NCBI GenBank assembly: GCA_029931535.1
Contig: JAQPZY010000984.1
Span: forward strand, 62,001 to 126,000
Direction of reading: 5' to 3'
Origin: Margaritifera margaritifera
Taxonomy: Eukaryota > Mollusca > Bivalvia > Unionida > Margaritiferidae
Length of the DNA: 64,000 nt
Part shown: piece by piece, positions 23,545 through 36,957 of the stretch
How the letters are laid out: every line of letters begins with the position of its first letter
Position numbering within the stretch: position 1 is the stretch's first letter
Made by a program: the position numbers and the translations under genes
Notes under the pieces: generated by a model
What the model was told of the DNA's origin: nothing
What the model saw: only the letters and a program-made list of their open reading frames with translations
Database searches by the model: none

Positions 23545-24180
23545 GTTCCCATTTTGCATAAGGTTTGCTTTTTAAAGAAAAAGAATCTCTCAGGTCTTCC
23601 TCACTATTTATCCTGGTTATTTAAAACAGACCTTGTATATCCTAGGTACTGTTAAAATAACTTTTAATTCCCTATATTTTGGTGGATGTAATTTGGGTTA
23701 TAAAGTGTACAGCTTAGCCTTACTTCACATGTGCATCTCTCAAAAGACGGCTAGCTCCACTTGATCATTTTCACTTCCTGGACTTCAAAGATAAATTGGA
23801 AAGAAATGAACCTATAACTTTTTTACTTTTTATATAGTTTGTGATTCATTCATTACACTTTAAGAAGCTGTTATTGTCTAATCTGGCAAAATTAATTTTA
23901 TCTATTTTAATAACTGCTAAAGTTTGTGTACTTTGGACTAGTTTAGGCTCATTTTTCGAGCACATGGGAGCAGCCATTTTATCAGCTGTCTGCTTTAGAT
24001 AATGCATAGTTTCTATAATGACCACATAAAGAAATTTCAGCCACAGTACATGAAAGTAGCATAGAGGTATGCCAACATTCTCTCCATTGTTCATGTTTCC
24101 AATGTAAACAACTTCATCTTATACCGGTCCCTCTCTCAAAAGTACATACTAACTGTAGAGCGCTCCCATGAAGACCAGAT
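23545..24180. repeat. Dispersed 0.6-kb direct repeat, copy A
   Basis: Matches copy B about 1.35 kb downstream over its whole length at high identity. Shared landmarks are cttttaattccctatatttt, cacttcctgga, tttggactagtttaggctc and cataccggtcc-like ends. The minus strand is open for 82 codons here and 77 in copy B. Since the DNA itself is conserved, this is not evidence of coding. Confidence 0.85.
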
Positions 24181-24889
24181 AGTTATTATTATTGTATGAT
24201 TTAATTTTGGTTGTATAACTGAAACATTTAAGTCTCAAGCATGTAAGCAGAACTTTTGAATAATTCTCATGTATTTCTTCCGCAGAACAGTATTCATTAG
24301 TTGCAAAGTCCCACACAAACCCAGCCCCCCCCCCCAATAAAAGTGAGCTAATTTAAAGATGCACATTGCATTTTCTTATCAGCAACCAATGTTATGCTAA
24401 AGACATGAACATAAAACTTGAGCAAATTGTTCCTGAGATGTCACTAATGCATTTTACAGTTTAAACAGGGATTGACTAGATCAGGTTCAAAGAGGTCAAA
24501 GGGTAAATAGTTTGCTAATTCTTTTAACACTAGTATATAGAAGAAAACTAATCTGCTTTATCATCATTTTTTCCTTAATTTTATTACAAATTAATGAAAA
24601 GAAACATTTTTGCTATATTTTTCTTTTACTTAATACAAAACTTTTAAATTTAAGTTGTCTTTATTTCTGTATTCCAAGACTTCTAATTTCCCCTAATTAA
24701 GGTCATTTCACACATAATACTACCACAAGGCATATTGTGTGAGCAAGAGCAAAATAGGCATAATTAGCTTATTTTGATACATGACATCAATGTTAATGTA
24801 CCATTTTATTGAGAAAACCATACATGATGATATGAAAAGGATAAAAGCAATTGCACAAATGTTCATGTTTGGTTTAAGATTGCGCTTTG
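24181..24889. other. Spacer between the two direct repeats
   Basis: AT-rich with a C-run at about 24325-24334. No supportable gene. Confidence 0.55.
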
Positions 24890-25540
24890 CAGTTTTTCAC
24901 TTTGCATAGGGTTTGATTTTTAAAGAAAAAGAATTTCCCAGGTCTTCCTCGCTGGTTATCTTGGTTATTTAAAACAGACCTTGTGTATCTTAGGTATTGT
25001 TAAAATAACTTTTAATTCCCTATATTTTGGCGTATCATTGATGGGTGTAATTTGAGTTGTAGGGTATACAGCTTTGTCTTACTTCACATGTGTACCTTTC
25101 AAAAGACGGCTAGCTCCACTTGATCATTTTCACTTCCTGGATTTCAAAGATAAATTGGAAAGAAATGAACCTATAACTTTTTTACTTTTTATATAGTTTG
25201 TGATTCATTCATTGCACTTTCAGAAGCTGTTATTGTCTAATCTGGCAAAATTAATTTTATCTATTTTAATAACTGCTAAAGTTTGTGTACTTTGGACTAG
25301 TTTAGGCTCATTTTTCGAGCACATGGGAGCAGCCATTTTATCAGCTGTCTGCTTTAGATAATGCATAGTTTCTATAATGACCACGTAAAAAAATTTCAGC
25401 CACAGTACATGAAAGTAGCAAAGAGGTATGCCAACATTCTTTCTACTGCGCATGTTTCCAATGCAAACAACTTCATTATATACCGGTCCTACTCTCAGAA
25501 ATACATACTAACTGTAGAACGCTACCTTAAAACCTGGATG
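24890..25540. repeat. Dispersed 0.6-kb direct repeat, copy B
   Basis: Second copy. It differs from copy A by scattered substitutions and by about 10 extra bases (cgtatcattg) after the ccctatattttgg block. No terminal inverted repeats or duplications were recognised, so it may be a local segmental duplication or part of an unknown repeat family. Confidence 0.85.
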
Positions 25541-26139
25541 GGTTTTGGATACAATATTTATAAAAAAAATTATATTGTTTCCAGTATTGAGCAGATTTTT
25601 CTAGGATAAAAATCAAAAATTTAAAGATTATCAGAGGAAAACATTTCAAAGGTCTTCTCAGAAAGAAAGCAAAATGAAAAAGGGGGATATAATGAATAGT
25701 ACTTGAAAATTATTAGAGGTTTTGAAATGTTGCTAAGAAAGATACATTATGTATACCTTGAAAAGCTTTATAAACGTACATCAAACTAGCGAAATAAAAA
25801 AAGAAGAAGAAGAAAAATCAGTTAAGAAAATATTAAATGGATAAATGTTATGAAAATGTGCGAGTATATTTTACGCTACTAGTCATAACATTATATCAAG
25901 GATATATTACACATTTTAATGAAATTACTCCACCATGTCTTTAAAACACCCCATTGCCTTTACAAATGACCACAGTTACACTCTGGGTATCATTTCATTT
26001 TATTATAAAAAAGAACTGTTTTGTCGGCTCATACATTTTTTTATAATAATAGGGGCCATAGTTTTTTTTAACCTTAAATGAAATCACATTTCATCCCAAA
26101 GATAATTGGACTGAACAAACAAACGGTATGTCAGTATGT

Positions 26140-26141
<2 letters not shown>

Positions 26142-26171
<30 letters not shown>
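26142..26171. repeat. (CA)n microsatellite
   Basis: About 15 CA units, within an otherwise gene-less AT-rich stretch (25541-26319). Confidence 0.95.
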
Positions 26172-26173
<2 letters not shown>

Positions 26174-26319
26174 TTTCTATTAACAAGTATTTTAAGTGAG
26201 ATCTTTATAAAACATTAATATTCCTCAATAAATTTAAATAAAGTTGCTTATTACTTCTATTTGTTTATAATGAAACTGCTCATTGAATGATAACTTTAAA
26301 AACTTAGAATTATACTCAC

Positions 26320-26411
26320 CAATTGTACGAAAGACATTTCCTGTTTTCTCCGTCAGCGATGGTTGAAGTACGAAGATAATGATTTGTATAGTTTTTCAAA
26401 GCCAAAGTCAT
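26320..26411 (-). CDS. Candidate first coding exon with strong donor
   Basis: On the minus strand an ATG at 26411-26409 opens 30 codons (MTLALKNYTNHYLRTSTIAD onward), ending in CAATTG followed by gtgagtat, an excellent splice donor, with two bases of the next codon carried over. A TATA box lies about 175 bp upstream. The peptide has no signal sequence and matches no family I know. The next exon should lie below 26315 on the minus strand; I could not identify it. TATA, ATG and donor together make a real gene plausible, though each alone could be chance. Confidence 0.35.
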
Positions 26412-26583
26412 ATTATCCAGTCAATAACTTGACCACAGACCAAGCACCGGTTGTAACATTTGAGATCCTACAGTTTGCAATAATATTGTGCTGTCATAGA
26501 TCTACAATGTCAGTATTGCAGAGGTTGACTTGACCATATGCTGAGGCAGATTGAGAATTGTAACCGTTTGTGACAAAACCGAA

Positions 26584-26592
26584 CTATTTATA
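26584..26592 (-). promoter_or_regulatory. TATA box (tataaatag)
   Basis: Read on the minus strand, it would place a start site near 26555-26560, upstream of the candidate exon. Confidence 0.35.
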
Positions 26593-28299
<1,707 letters not shown>

Positions 28300-28419
28300 C
28301 TCTTCCATCGTAAATTCTCACTGAATGAATCCCATTTTTGCTCGTATCTTTGCAATGACACAAAATAAATGGTGACGTTAAACGAGCCGTTACGTTTCGT
28401 ATCTTGCCACGTTTCATCG
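28300..28419 (-). CDS. Candidate internal exon (120 bp, phase-symmetric)
   Basis: On the minus strand, ttttattattttccag is followed by a 120-bp open segment ending at AAGAG|gtattt. Both boundaries fall after the second base of a codon, so the exon can be skipped or shuffled in frame. The peptide (DETWQDTKRNGSFNVTIYFV, then SLQRYEQKWDSFSENLRWKR) is aromatic-rich and beta-strand-like, as in a small extracellular domain, but I cannot name it. No neighbouring exon was identified. Confidence 0.32.
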
Positions 28420-28550
28420 CTGGAAAATAATAAAACCGTTTCTCGCTTGTCGATGAACATCTAAATTTCTGCTAATCATACGTTACCGTTCACATATATG
28501 AACATATTCCTTTTCTTGGTTATATTTCACCAAAAAACCGAAGGAGAGAA

Positions 28551-28629
28551 GATACAATCTTGCAGGAAATACGTGTAGGTTCAGACCCCGATACAATCAT
28601 GCAGGAAATACGTGTAGATTCAGACCCCG
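28551..28629. repeat. 39-bp tandem duplication
   Basis: Two units starting gatacaatc at 28551 and 28590, differing at a few bases. Confidence 0.9.
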
Positions 28630-29552
28630 AAAATGACTGAACAATTATAGTATTGTATAGAATTCGCATTTGCAAGAGGAATTGACATTTTTATTGAAAA
28701 TATGATTTAAACATTTAAATACCATTTTCTTTTATTAATGTTTATCTCGCACACTTATCTAAGTGGGGCCCTAACTCACACATTGCAGAATGGAATGAAA
28801 ACTATTCCATATAGACGTGAATTTGTAATTAAAACAATGAACAGTAAAAAACTGCTAAGATATTTATTTGTTGGTTAAGAAATAAAACAAAATTCTTCTA
28901 TATTACCATTTAAAGATGTGTTCTTCTTTGACAAAGTGTGTGAGACTTATCGTCAAAATGGACTTATACAGTATTACTGCTTGAGATCTTACAAATATGG
29001 CGACAGTCCTTCGTCTGAAAAGTAGTCAACATCATAAAAAAAAACTATATGCGTTGTTATATATAGGAGTTACTCTTCTTTTTTAAGAGTATCAATGAAC
29101 ACTGATTTACCGCCTCACCAAAATATTCCATCTACATTGTGATTCGTACAGTAGAAACTGTATCATCGATGTGCTCTAAATTAATGCCTTGATTTATCCC
29201 TATCTTTCGTCCTTTAATGAAAGAGTTTAGTTCTGAGATAAAACAAGACTCATTCAGCAAAATTAAAAACAGTATTACAGTATTGTAATAAGCCCGAGGG
29301 CTGAAAACAGCTCGTATAAGTTCACATCAAGATCGAGCGGTAAAAAATGAAACAATAAAACAAATGTTGCACACACTGCGTGAGTTTGGCTTGAGGTCGT
29401 TGTTTTTTCTATTTCCAAGGACCTTAAGACAGCAGTGGTTGTCAATTGAAGGGTTCTCACACGCGCTAATACCACAAATAAGTTTCCTCAAATCAAACAT
29501 TGAGGAAACTATAATTCACATTTGTATGGTTTTCTTTACAGCACATTTATTT
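28630..29552. other. Gene-less stretch
   Basis: AT-rich. Overlapping open frames near 29275-29600 on both strands are not convincing. Confidence 0.5.
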
Positions 29553-30289
29553 CCAACTGTTACGACTCTATGGTCTAAGAAAAATGTAACAGAAAGAAAG
29601 TGAAACCAACAAATCAAGTAAAAATCAACAAGCAATTTATTACTAGATAATTAAAATGAAAAATCAAAAAGTCACTTACAGTAATGTGTTTTGAAATCCT
29701 AATAATCCAATAAGAATGATTGTTCTAATCACAAGTCCTAAATATAGAATGTTCCGAATTCATGGCTGTGTCCTTGAATGTTATGATGTGCTAATGGTCT
29801 CCAAAGTCCTGATGTACTAGTAATCTTTGATGTGCTGATGTCAAAATGAAGTATTCCAAAATATCTGAATAAGTTCACTTAAATTCCAAAATCATCAATT
29901 AAAAATCCAAAATCCAAAAGTTTATGAGCACTGTTATAATCCAATGAATATTTAAAATGAATTTTCACAACTGTAATAGCTCTTTACAAGACTGATGGTA
30001 ATGTCAAAACTGAATAAATGTCCACCAAACATGGTATATATAAAGATTGGTCACATGACAGAATGTTCTAGAATGTGTGTCATCTTAATGGAATTTTACT
30101 TGTAAACAAAATTCAACCTTGACCTTCAAATTGAGAAAACATATTGATCAAAACAACCTAATTCAAGGACACTAGTTAAACATGTTTTTCCTGATAACAT
30201 TAAGATTTAAGCAAATATTAAAGTGAAGAAACATTTATAATTTCCTAAAATTTTTATAATATTATATAAACATCATACATAACACCAAC
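29553..30289 (-). mobile_element. Solo LTR, copy A, with 5-bp duplication
   Basis: A 727-bp unit (29558-30284) reads, on the minus strand, TGTTATGTATG to GTCGTAACA. It is flanked by an identical ccaac at 29553-29557 and 30285-30289. It is the inverted counterpart of the unit at 47561-48307. On its own strand it has a TATA-like ctttatatatacc, an AATAAA and a late actgtaagtg. TG/CA ends with a 5-bp duplication and no internal coding sequence mean a solo LTR left by recombination. Confidence 0.85.
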
Positions 30290-30812
30290 CATCATTCTCC
30301 ACCCTCTTCCACCTCTCCTTAAACATATATTTTAAATCACATCCCTGTCACGCCATCTTCAACCTAACCTTCACCATTTCTATCCAGTCATTCTCCCCTA
30401 CTGTCTCCTAACGCTCATTCGACTTCTTCTTTCCAGTTATCGTTCCCATTCCTCCTGCACCTATGCTTCACCATTTTTTCAGTCATCTTACCTGCACCTC
30501 TACTTCACATTTCTTTCCAATCATCGCTCCCCCTCTCCACCTCTCCTTCATCATTTTTTGTGTAATCATCGTTTCCCCCACACTCTTTCACATCGTCTTC
30601 ACCATTTCTTTCCAGTCATAGTTCTCCTCCTCCACTTATCCTTTACAACTTATTTCCAGTCATAGTACCCCCACCCTCATCCACCTCTCCTTCGCCATTT
30701 CTTTCCATTCAGCGCTCCACTTACCCTCATCAACCTCTCCTTCATTTCTTTCCAATCATAGTTCTCCCCCACACTCCACCTCTCCTTCACCATATCTTTC
30801 CAATCAGTTACA
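30290..30812. repeat. Pyrimidine-rich diverged minisatellite
   Basis: Irregular units of about 43-50 bp, of the form cctctccttcaccatttctttccagtcat plus a cccccac block, repeated about ten times with heavy divergence. It is almost purine-free in places and begins right at the edge of the solo LTR target site. Confidence 0.75.
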
Positions 30813-30918
30813 CTCAAATATCACAGTGCAAAGAAACTCACATCTGGTCAGATAGAGAGACAAAACAAGCCAACATATTGATAGATAGATATACAGACAG
30901 AAAAACCAAAATATGGAT

Positions 30919-31137
30919 GCATACATACATACATACATACATACATACATACATACATACATACATACATACATACATACATACATACATACATACATAC
31001 ATACATACATACATACATACATACATACATACATACATACATACATACATACATACATACATACATAAATACATACATACATACATACATACATACATAC
31101 ATACATACATACATACATACATACATACATACATACA

Positions 31138-31168
<31 letters not shown>
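30919..31168. repeat. (CATA)n microsatellite, about 250 bp
   Basis: The longest microsatellite in the window, about 62 units with a single interruption (acataaatac) near 31065. All long reading frames here are artefacts. Confidence 0.97.
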
Positions 31169-32069
31169 TCAACAGAAGGTCATACAATATGTAAATATAC
31201 ATAGTAGTTCGATAGCAAGATGGATAGATGGATGTCTGGGTAGGTCGTTATGTAGTTAAGAAGAATGCTGTTCTTGACTACTAAGAAGCTTTGTTGGAGT
31301 AATATCTATTTGCTGAAATAGTTGGACTCTTTAATGTCGTATGTCCATTTAATCATTTCACTCTAATTGGGTTGAAGCTGGTATAGAGAGAAATTTGTAG
31401 TTTTATCCTCAAGTCTTACATTGTTTTATCCTATCAGAAAGCGTTAATTTTTTCAATTGAAGAGATGATTGATTCGAGAGATATTTGTATACCCCGTCAG
31501 TTTTAATAATAAATACAATTCTGAAATAGTGTGATTTGTTGTTTTGGAGATAATTGTGTTAAAAGGTACTGTTATATTTATTTCACAGATTTTCTTGGTT
31601 TCATTTTAAATAATTCGAAATTTAATTAGATTAAGACTTTTCATATAGGAATATGGAAAAGGTGCATGGAGACTAAATTGTATCACTCATCATAACTAGG
31701 ATTTTAACGCATACGTTGAAGTTATGGTCAATTATAACCTCCAGTCTAGTCATTCTATACTCAAGAAACGGAAGAATGCAGTTGTATTTGGGTAATAATG
31801 ATTATACCTTTCCATAAATAGTCTGCGATCTCATTAATAATGCTTTCTATTTATCACTCATAACCGTTTTATTTATCAACAATTCCTTATAGTCATGTGA
31901 CTATGATTTCATTTCTTTCACACAGAAAATGTGTTGGTTGTATATGATATACCATGCTGGTAGTTCTATATTACATTCTGTATTCCCAACGTTTTGATAA
32001 CAAGTTATAACAACTTACACGACACCTTATCGACACCCTATCGACAGCTTAGATTTTGGAGTGATGTGG
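31169..32069. other. Gene-less AT-rich stretch
   Basis: I see no supportable gene or named repeat. Confidence 0.6.
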
Positions 32070-32074
32070 TATTG

Positions 32075-32205
32075 GAGGCTGAGGAAATCATCGACTTTAT
32101 GTGGGCGATTACATACCTTTGCACGTGTTAGAACCTAGGATCGAACCCGTGCTCGAAGAGGTGTAAAGCAAGAAACACGCCGCGCTGCTATATCCGGTAG
32201 TTTTA
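32075..32205 (-). repeat. Possible tRNA-derived SINE fragment
   Basis: On the minus strand, tagcagcgcgg resembles an A box. About 50 bp on, gggttcgatcctagg is a good B box. The intervening arms do not fold as a proper tRNA. It is either a decayed SINE head or a tRNA relic. Confidence 0.35.
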
Positions 32206-33901
32206 TTGAGGTTTTGCTCTTTAAAAAAATAAAAATAAAAAAGTCAATTACTTAAATGTTCTTGCTGCAGTTTCGGACTATAATACAGACAGAACTAACT
32301 TTAATACTTGTTTCTGAGTGAAAGTGAATTTTCATCATTCATTTTATAACAAGTATGTCTAATCCCGAAAATTTGTTAACGCTCTAATATAACGGCCACT
32401 CTTCAGAAGTCAATTCCTGTTTCCGGTGACTTGGCAGTATACCTTTGTAGTACTTATTTGCACTTATATCAATAGGGAAGAAATGAGACGACTGGACCAT
32501 TAGTTAAATTCAACTGCCAGCTCTCTCATAACTTCCCTAATCTATATGCAACTTCCCCCCTTCCGCCACCACCATCCTACCACCCACAACATGCTTTTGG
32601 ACCATAGCAATATTTAAGAGCCGGACGACATTCCATTCTAATGCGTGAAAAACAAAAAAAAAAAAAGAAACAAAGAAACAAAACAAAACAAAACACACAC
32701 ACACACACACACAAATAATACAGTCTAGTTCTATTAAAATGAAGCTAGACTTAACATCCAGACTTATGAAGAATTTTACCATATGACATAACAAATATAG
32801 GTGAAATGGATGATGTCATGACGCATTAATCTGACATTTTACACAGGAAATAATTTATTATTTAGCATTGCAATTAAATAGGTAGCAATGACTCAGAGGA
32901 ATATATATGCCAGAATTGGTTAAGAGCAAAAAACTTGTGTCAGTGTAAAAAATACAGATGCCAGATTTATTTGTTTTCAATTGCAGTTGAACATGTGCTA
33001 AATCCACCAACTGATCACGTAGATACGCCATTAAAATACAGCTTGGTTCGATACAGTCACTGGTTTGAAAGATGTTTTATACAAAACAAACTACATCCCA
33101 AAAATTTTAAATGTGTATGAAATAGCTGAAGACAAATACGTTAGACCAGTTAGACTGACATAAGAAGAAAAATAGGCGCTCTGATATGCTGATTTTTAAT
33201 TTTTTGATTTTTTTTTTTTTAGGGATTGGAAGAATATTGTTAAGTTGGTACAAATGATTTATCCAAATTAGTGTCATTACAAGTAAGCTAACCTCATGGG
33301 TAGAAATACATCTGCAGCAAATGATCGCATTATTTAAATACCAAATCACAAAACGTTGTGTAACAGTGCAGACAACTCAATAGATATAATGTCTGAAGAG
33401 AGATCAGTTTCCAAATTTATCAACTATTATCATTAGCTAAAAGTTCAGTATGTGGTTTATAGCGATTTTGAAAGGGTACTAGTTAAAACTACTGATGCAC
33501 ATATATCAACCTTATCACAATCCTGGACGTTATCGTCGCCCCTTCGTAACGATGACCAGGCTTGCAAATAAGGTGTACAGACAGTGAAAATCGCTGCTGG
33601 CATTCCATCAGGGTTTTGTTTGTACCTAAAGTCAACTCATAAATGCTACATGCCAATAGTTAACAGAGGTACTGATTGCATGCACCTTAGCGAAATGAGA
33701 CTAGTGAACAACGAATGGAAAAATGGGAAACCTATGGTATTAGCAGACGATGACGATAAAGATTTTAACTCAACAGGTACATGACATATATTTGAGAGAG
33801 AAATATTCAAAGATAAAGGTAGAGACCATGACTTGAATGTACAGAAGTCCTGCTCATGGAGAATAATTTGAATTTTAGGTACCAAAATAATATCCGATTA
33901 T
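32206..33901. other. Gene-poor stretch with two weak plus-strand frames
   Basis: An acceptor-like ttgttttcaattgcag ending at 32986 leads to a 43-codon frame (VEHVLNPPTDHVDTPLKYSL onward), and a 66-codon frame lies at 33584-33784 (with LADDDDKDFNSTGT at its end). Neither is recognised. Poly-A with (CA)n lies at about 32648-32712 and oligo-T at 33211-33220. Confidence 0.4.
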
Positions 33902-34138
33902 TTATTCACAATTTATCCGATTATAACAGTCATCTGTTTTATGAAAACACTTGTGAAAATTACATATGATTTCTGCTGTTCTTTTACTGAGAGTTTCCAT
34001 TTGCTTTCCAAATACGGTGTTGTTTATTAACTGAGGAAAGTCTGCAAAATTTTTAGAAGCTTTTTGCCTTACATTCCTCCTCTTAACGCAAATCAAAAAT
34101 CGTTGCTCATTGAGTCGTACTATTGCACGATCACACAC
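33902..34138 (-). pseudogene. Type-B DNA polymerase fragment (Polinton/Maverick-like)
   Basis: The segment KASKNFADFPQLINNTVFGK, followed by QMETLSKR (about 33980-34090), matches the conserved 'K-L-M-N-N-S-x-F-G-K-T-M-E-x-x-x-K-R' block of protein-primed family-B DNA polymerases. In animal genomes these usually come from Polinton/Maverick elements or related integrated DNA viruses. Upstream residues (RRNVRQKASKNF) also suit the block. After KR the sequence diverges and stops, so only some 40-50 residues survive. No other Polinton gene was recognised nearby. Confidence 0.5.
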
Positions 34139-35240
34139 AGATATTTCAAAATGTTTACTACTAAAAGCTAAACTATACTAGGTTAGTTGCTTTCTGTTTT
34201 ATGTGGTCAATGTTGTCACAATCATCCATTAGAAACATAGTATTTGTACCTTGGTATATGTTTTCCAGTTCATAGTCGTGATTCCCGCCTTCTGCTACTT
34301 GCTTTTACAAGTGTAATGTTGAATATAAAAACCTAAAGGAAAAGAAAGAAAAAAAAAAAGAAAAAAAAAACATGGATACAACGGACAATGATCTGTTCAC
34401 ATTTGGAAGTCAAGTGATATTTTTAACTCCTTGCCATACATCACAAACTATACCTTCTGTACTACTATTAGCCGTTGCTGATCTCAACTTTCCACTTTTT
34501 CACTCATGATGCCTCTTTCAATCCTATTTGTTCTAATGCACTAATGTCGTTTAACTTCAAACATCGTCACGTCCGTAGAATATGGCGATGTCGTTTACAA
34601 TCATAGAACCCAAATTGTTTACCCTGCTTTGTTGACATCTCCCTTCGCCTTAACATCAAACGACACAAAGAAATTACTAGGAACAATCATGATATTTGGG
34701 CTTAGTTTTGATATACAAACATGCCAAGTGTCTTCTGGTTCAATGCTGCTAGGAGTATAATACAATGATGGGCTGGATTGAGGTTTTTAACTCATTGTGG
34801 TATTATCTGCTACTTGTTAGGATTTATATATTTAATGGACGTAGACATCTTTACTATTTAATGTGCTGATAAAAGAACCCATGGCTGCAAAAACTTGTAA
34901 GCACAAGCACACTAACACCCATCACAAGTGCAATGAATATGTATTCTTGTGCTTGGATATCAGAAGGTTGGTAAAAAAAAAAGATAATTTCTTTTATGTT
35001 GTCTTTCTTTCTCAATTTTTGCTTTAGAGTTAGGAATCTTAAATAAATTTCTATCATAAGCACCATGAGTAGACACGAATAGAGAAAAAGCATCGTCCAT
35101 ATTGTTTAAGTGCTGCGTAACCAAACCTTGTACTCTCAATATTTCATTCAAATAGTCACGTGTCTTTAATCTTTTTTCATTGAAATTCTGAAGTTTTTCT
35201 CTAGTACTATTTCGGCAATTTGTCGTGTCTAATTTTATCA
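34139..35240. other. Gene-poor stretch beside the polymerase fragment
   Basis: Holds an A-rich run near 34351-34370 and a 107-codon minus-strand frame at 34960-35283 (helical, Lys/Arg-rich) that I cannot assign. It could be more decayed material of the same element. Confidence 0.4.
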
Positions 35241-35867
35241 TCATTGTCACGAAACTGTGTGAACAAAAATACCTTGTTATCATATATGGACAAAAATGTA
35301 GATGGGTTTCGTTGCCGAGTACAGTGTTACCCGGGTGTTATTGTTATTTTTTAGCCATGGCGATTTAAAAATACTGACTTCTTTTCACGAGCTGCAGCAT
35401 GAAAAAGTGCCGGCAGCGGGAGGGGGGGGGGGAGGGCGTTTATAACGAGTTTTCTGGCTGTTGATTTGACCACGTTTGGAGTACTTATAGTGCAAATTCT
35501 CTCTGTATCGTCAAAATACAGATGACTCTTTTCAGGAAGCTGTCCACTTTACGGAATCAATCTTCAGCTGTAGAGCTGTTACGAGAGTCTTCTAACTATG
35601 TCTAGCTGTTTAATCTGGATACTGCAGTCAGTGGTGACATTGGTTCGAGGAGCGATGCTGGGTAATTCGGTGCGAGGAGTCAAAGGTTCTGAACCAACGG
35701 GTCTGTGGGATAGGAAGGTTCTAGAGGGATCCTTTGGCAGGCTGGGAGAAGCAGACCACACGAGGTCGTTCCTTAACCATTTGTCAGGATCCGTGAATCA
35801 GACATATCTCGTGATTTTTGACTGGATGACACGAGACGATATCATCAATTCATCGGTACAATCCAGG

Positions 35868-35869
35868 AT

Positions 35870-35919
<50 letters not shown>

Positions 35920-35954
35920 GCACACACACACGCACACACATACACACACACACA
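35868..35954. repeat. (TA)n(CA)n compound microsatellite
   Basis: TA units pass into CA units with CG and TA interruptions. Confidence 0.95.
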
Positions 35955-36200
35955 CTACAGAGCGGAATGTACTATCCCTGTGTCCCTCATGAGGATGCGA
36001 GAAATTAATGAGTGAAATTATATATTGTGAAAGAATATTACCATACAGGTTTATATATATACACGCACACACACACGCACACACATACACACACACACAC
36101 TACAGAGCGGAATGTACTATCCCTGTGTCCCTCATGAGGATGCGAGAAATTAATGAGTGAAATTATATATTGTGAAAGAATATTACCATACAGGTTAGTG
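35911..36200. repeat. 145-bp tandem duplication
   Basis: The block acacgcacac to accatacaggtt occurs twice with period 145 (tacagagcgg at 35956 and 36101). The copies are almost identical, so this is a recent duplication, probably primed by the CA repeat at its edge. Confidence 0.93.
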
Positions 36201-36786
36201 AATTTTTCATTCGCCTCTACTGATATTCGAACACGGGTCCGCGGACTATGGCACCAAGCGCCTTGTCCGCGCATGAACGATTGGTGCCATAACCCGCTCT
36301 CTGGGTTGATGCGTGCAGGCAAGGCAATTGGTGCCATTATGTATTAGGTTTTGAACCTTAGTCAACGTCAGTAGATATGTTGCAATTTTATGCACCATCA
36401 TACTTGTTGATGAACAGCAAGTTTTCCATACATTGATCATATTTGTCGATAATTCCATACATTGATCGTATATGTTGGTAAATCCATATAACAATCATAT
36501 ATGTTTATACAAATACATGCATTGATTATATCTTTGGAAAAAAAGATATAATTTGTGATTATTTTTTGAAAATCCATGCTTTGATCGTATTCGTTGAGGA
36601 ACGATACCATTTTGTTATATCCGTATTTAAATTTTGTGCGCATGGGTAGGGTACGGTTGTCAGTTGTTAGAGTTTAGTTTATGAAAGGTGGAAGTAAGGG
36701 TGTGAACTAGGGTGTCAGAAATTCAATCAGTATTAATTTGCATTGTAAATAAACATTTCATCCATGTACCTCTGTTAAGTATCTTC

Positions 36787-36957
36787 GCTAGATTCAGTGG
36801 TGTACTGGCCATTGGGCATACCGGGACAAATCCCGGTGGGCCGCCGCAAAAAAATCCGTTTTTACCGGTGTTTTACTGGTGTGAGCAAAACCCCGGGCCT
36901 GTCCCGGTAGATAAGTCCAGGGCCGAGTTGCTTACCCAGTACACTCCTGGCTAGATC
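36787..36957. mobile_element. 155-bp hAT-like MITE with 8-bp duplication
   Basis: The element at 36795-36949 starts cagtggtgtactgg and ends ccagtacactcctg, near-perfect inverted ends of the CAG-x-GGTG type used by hAT transposons. It is flanked by gctagatt (36787-36794) and gctagatc (36950-36957), an 8-bp duplication with one difference. The paralogous locus near 56085 reads ttcgctagatccaatcc without the insert, an empty site that proves the boundaries. It has an internal palindrome (ccgggacaaatcccgg) and no coding capacity. Confidence 0.88.

Noticed and set aside
23846..25453. Minus-strand frames of about 80 codons in both 0.6-kb repeats
   Set aside because: Conservation follows the whole DNA repeat, including non-coding parts, so the shared frame is not evidence of coding.
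35598..36008. 136-codon plus-strand frame in the dispersed repeat
   Set aside because: It runs into TA/CA microsatellite and is broken in the paralogous copy.
36205..36350. tRNA-like sequence on the minus strand (gtgttcgaatatc as B box)
   Set aside because: The A box and arms cannot be placed, and the block is a local insertion without other SINE features.
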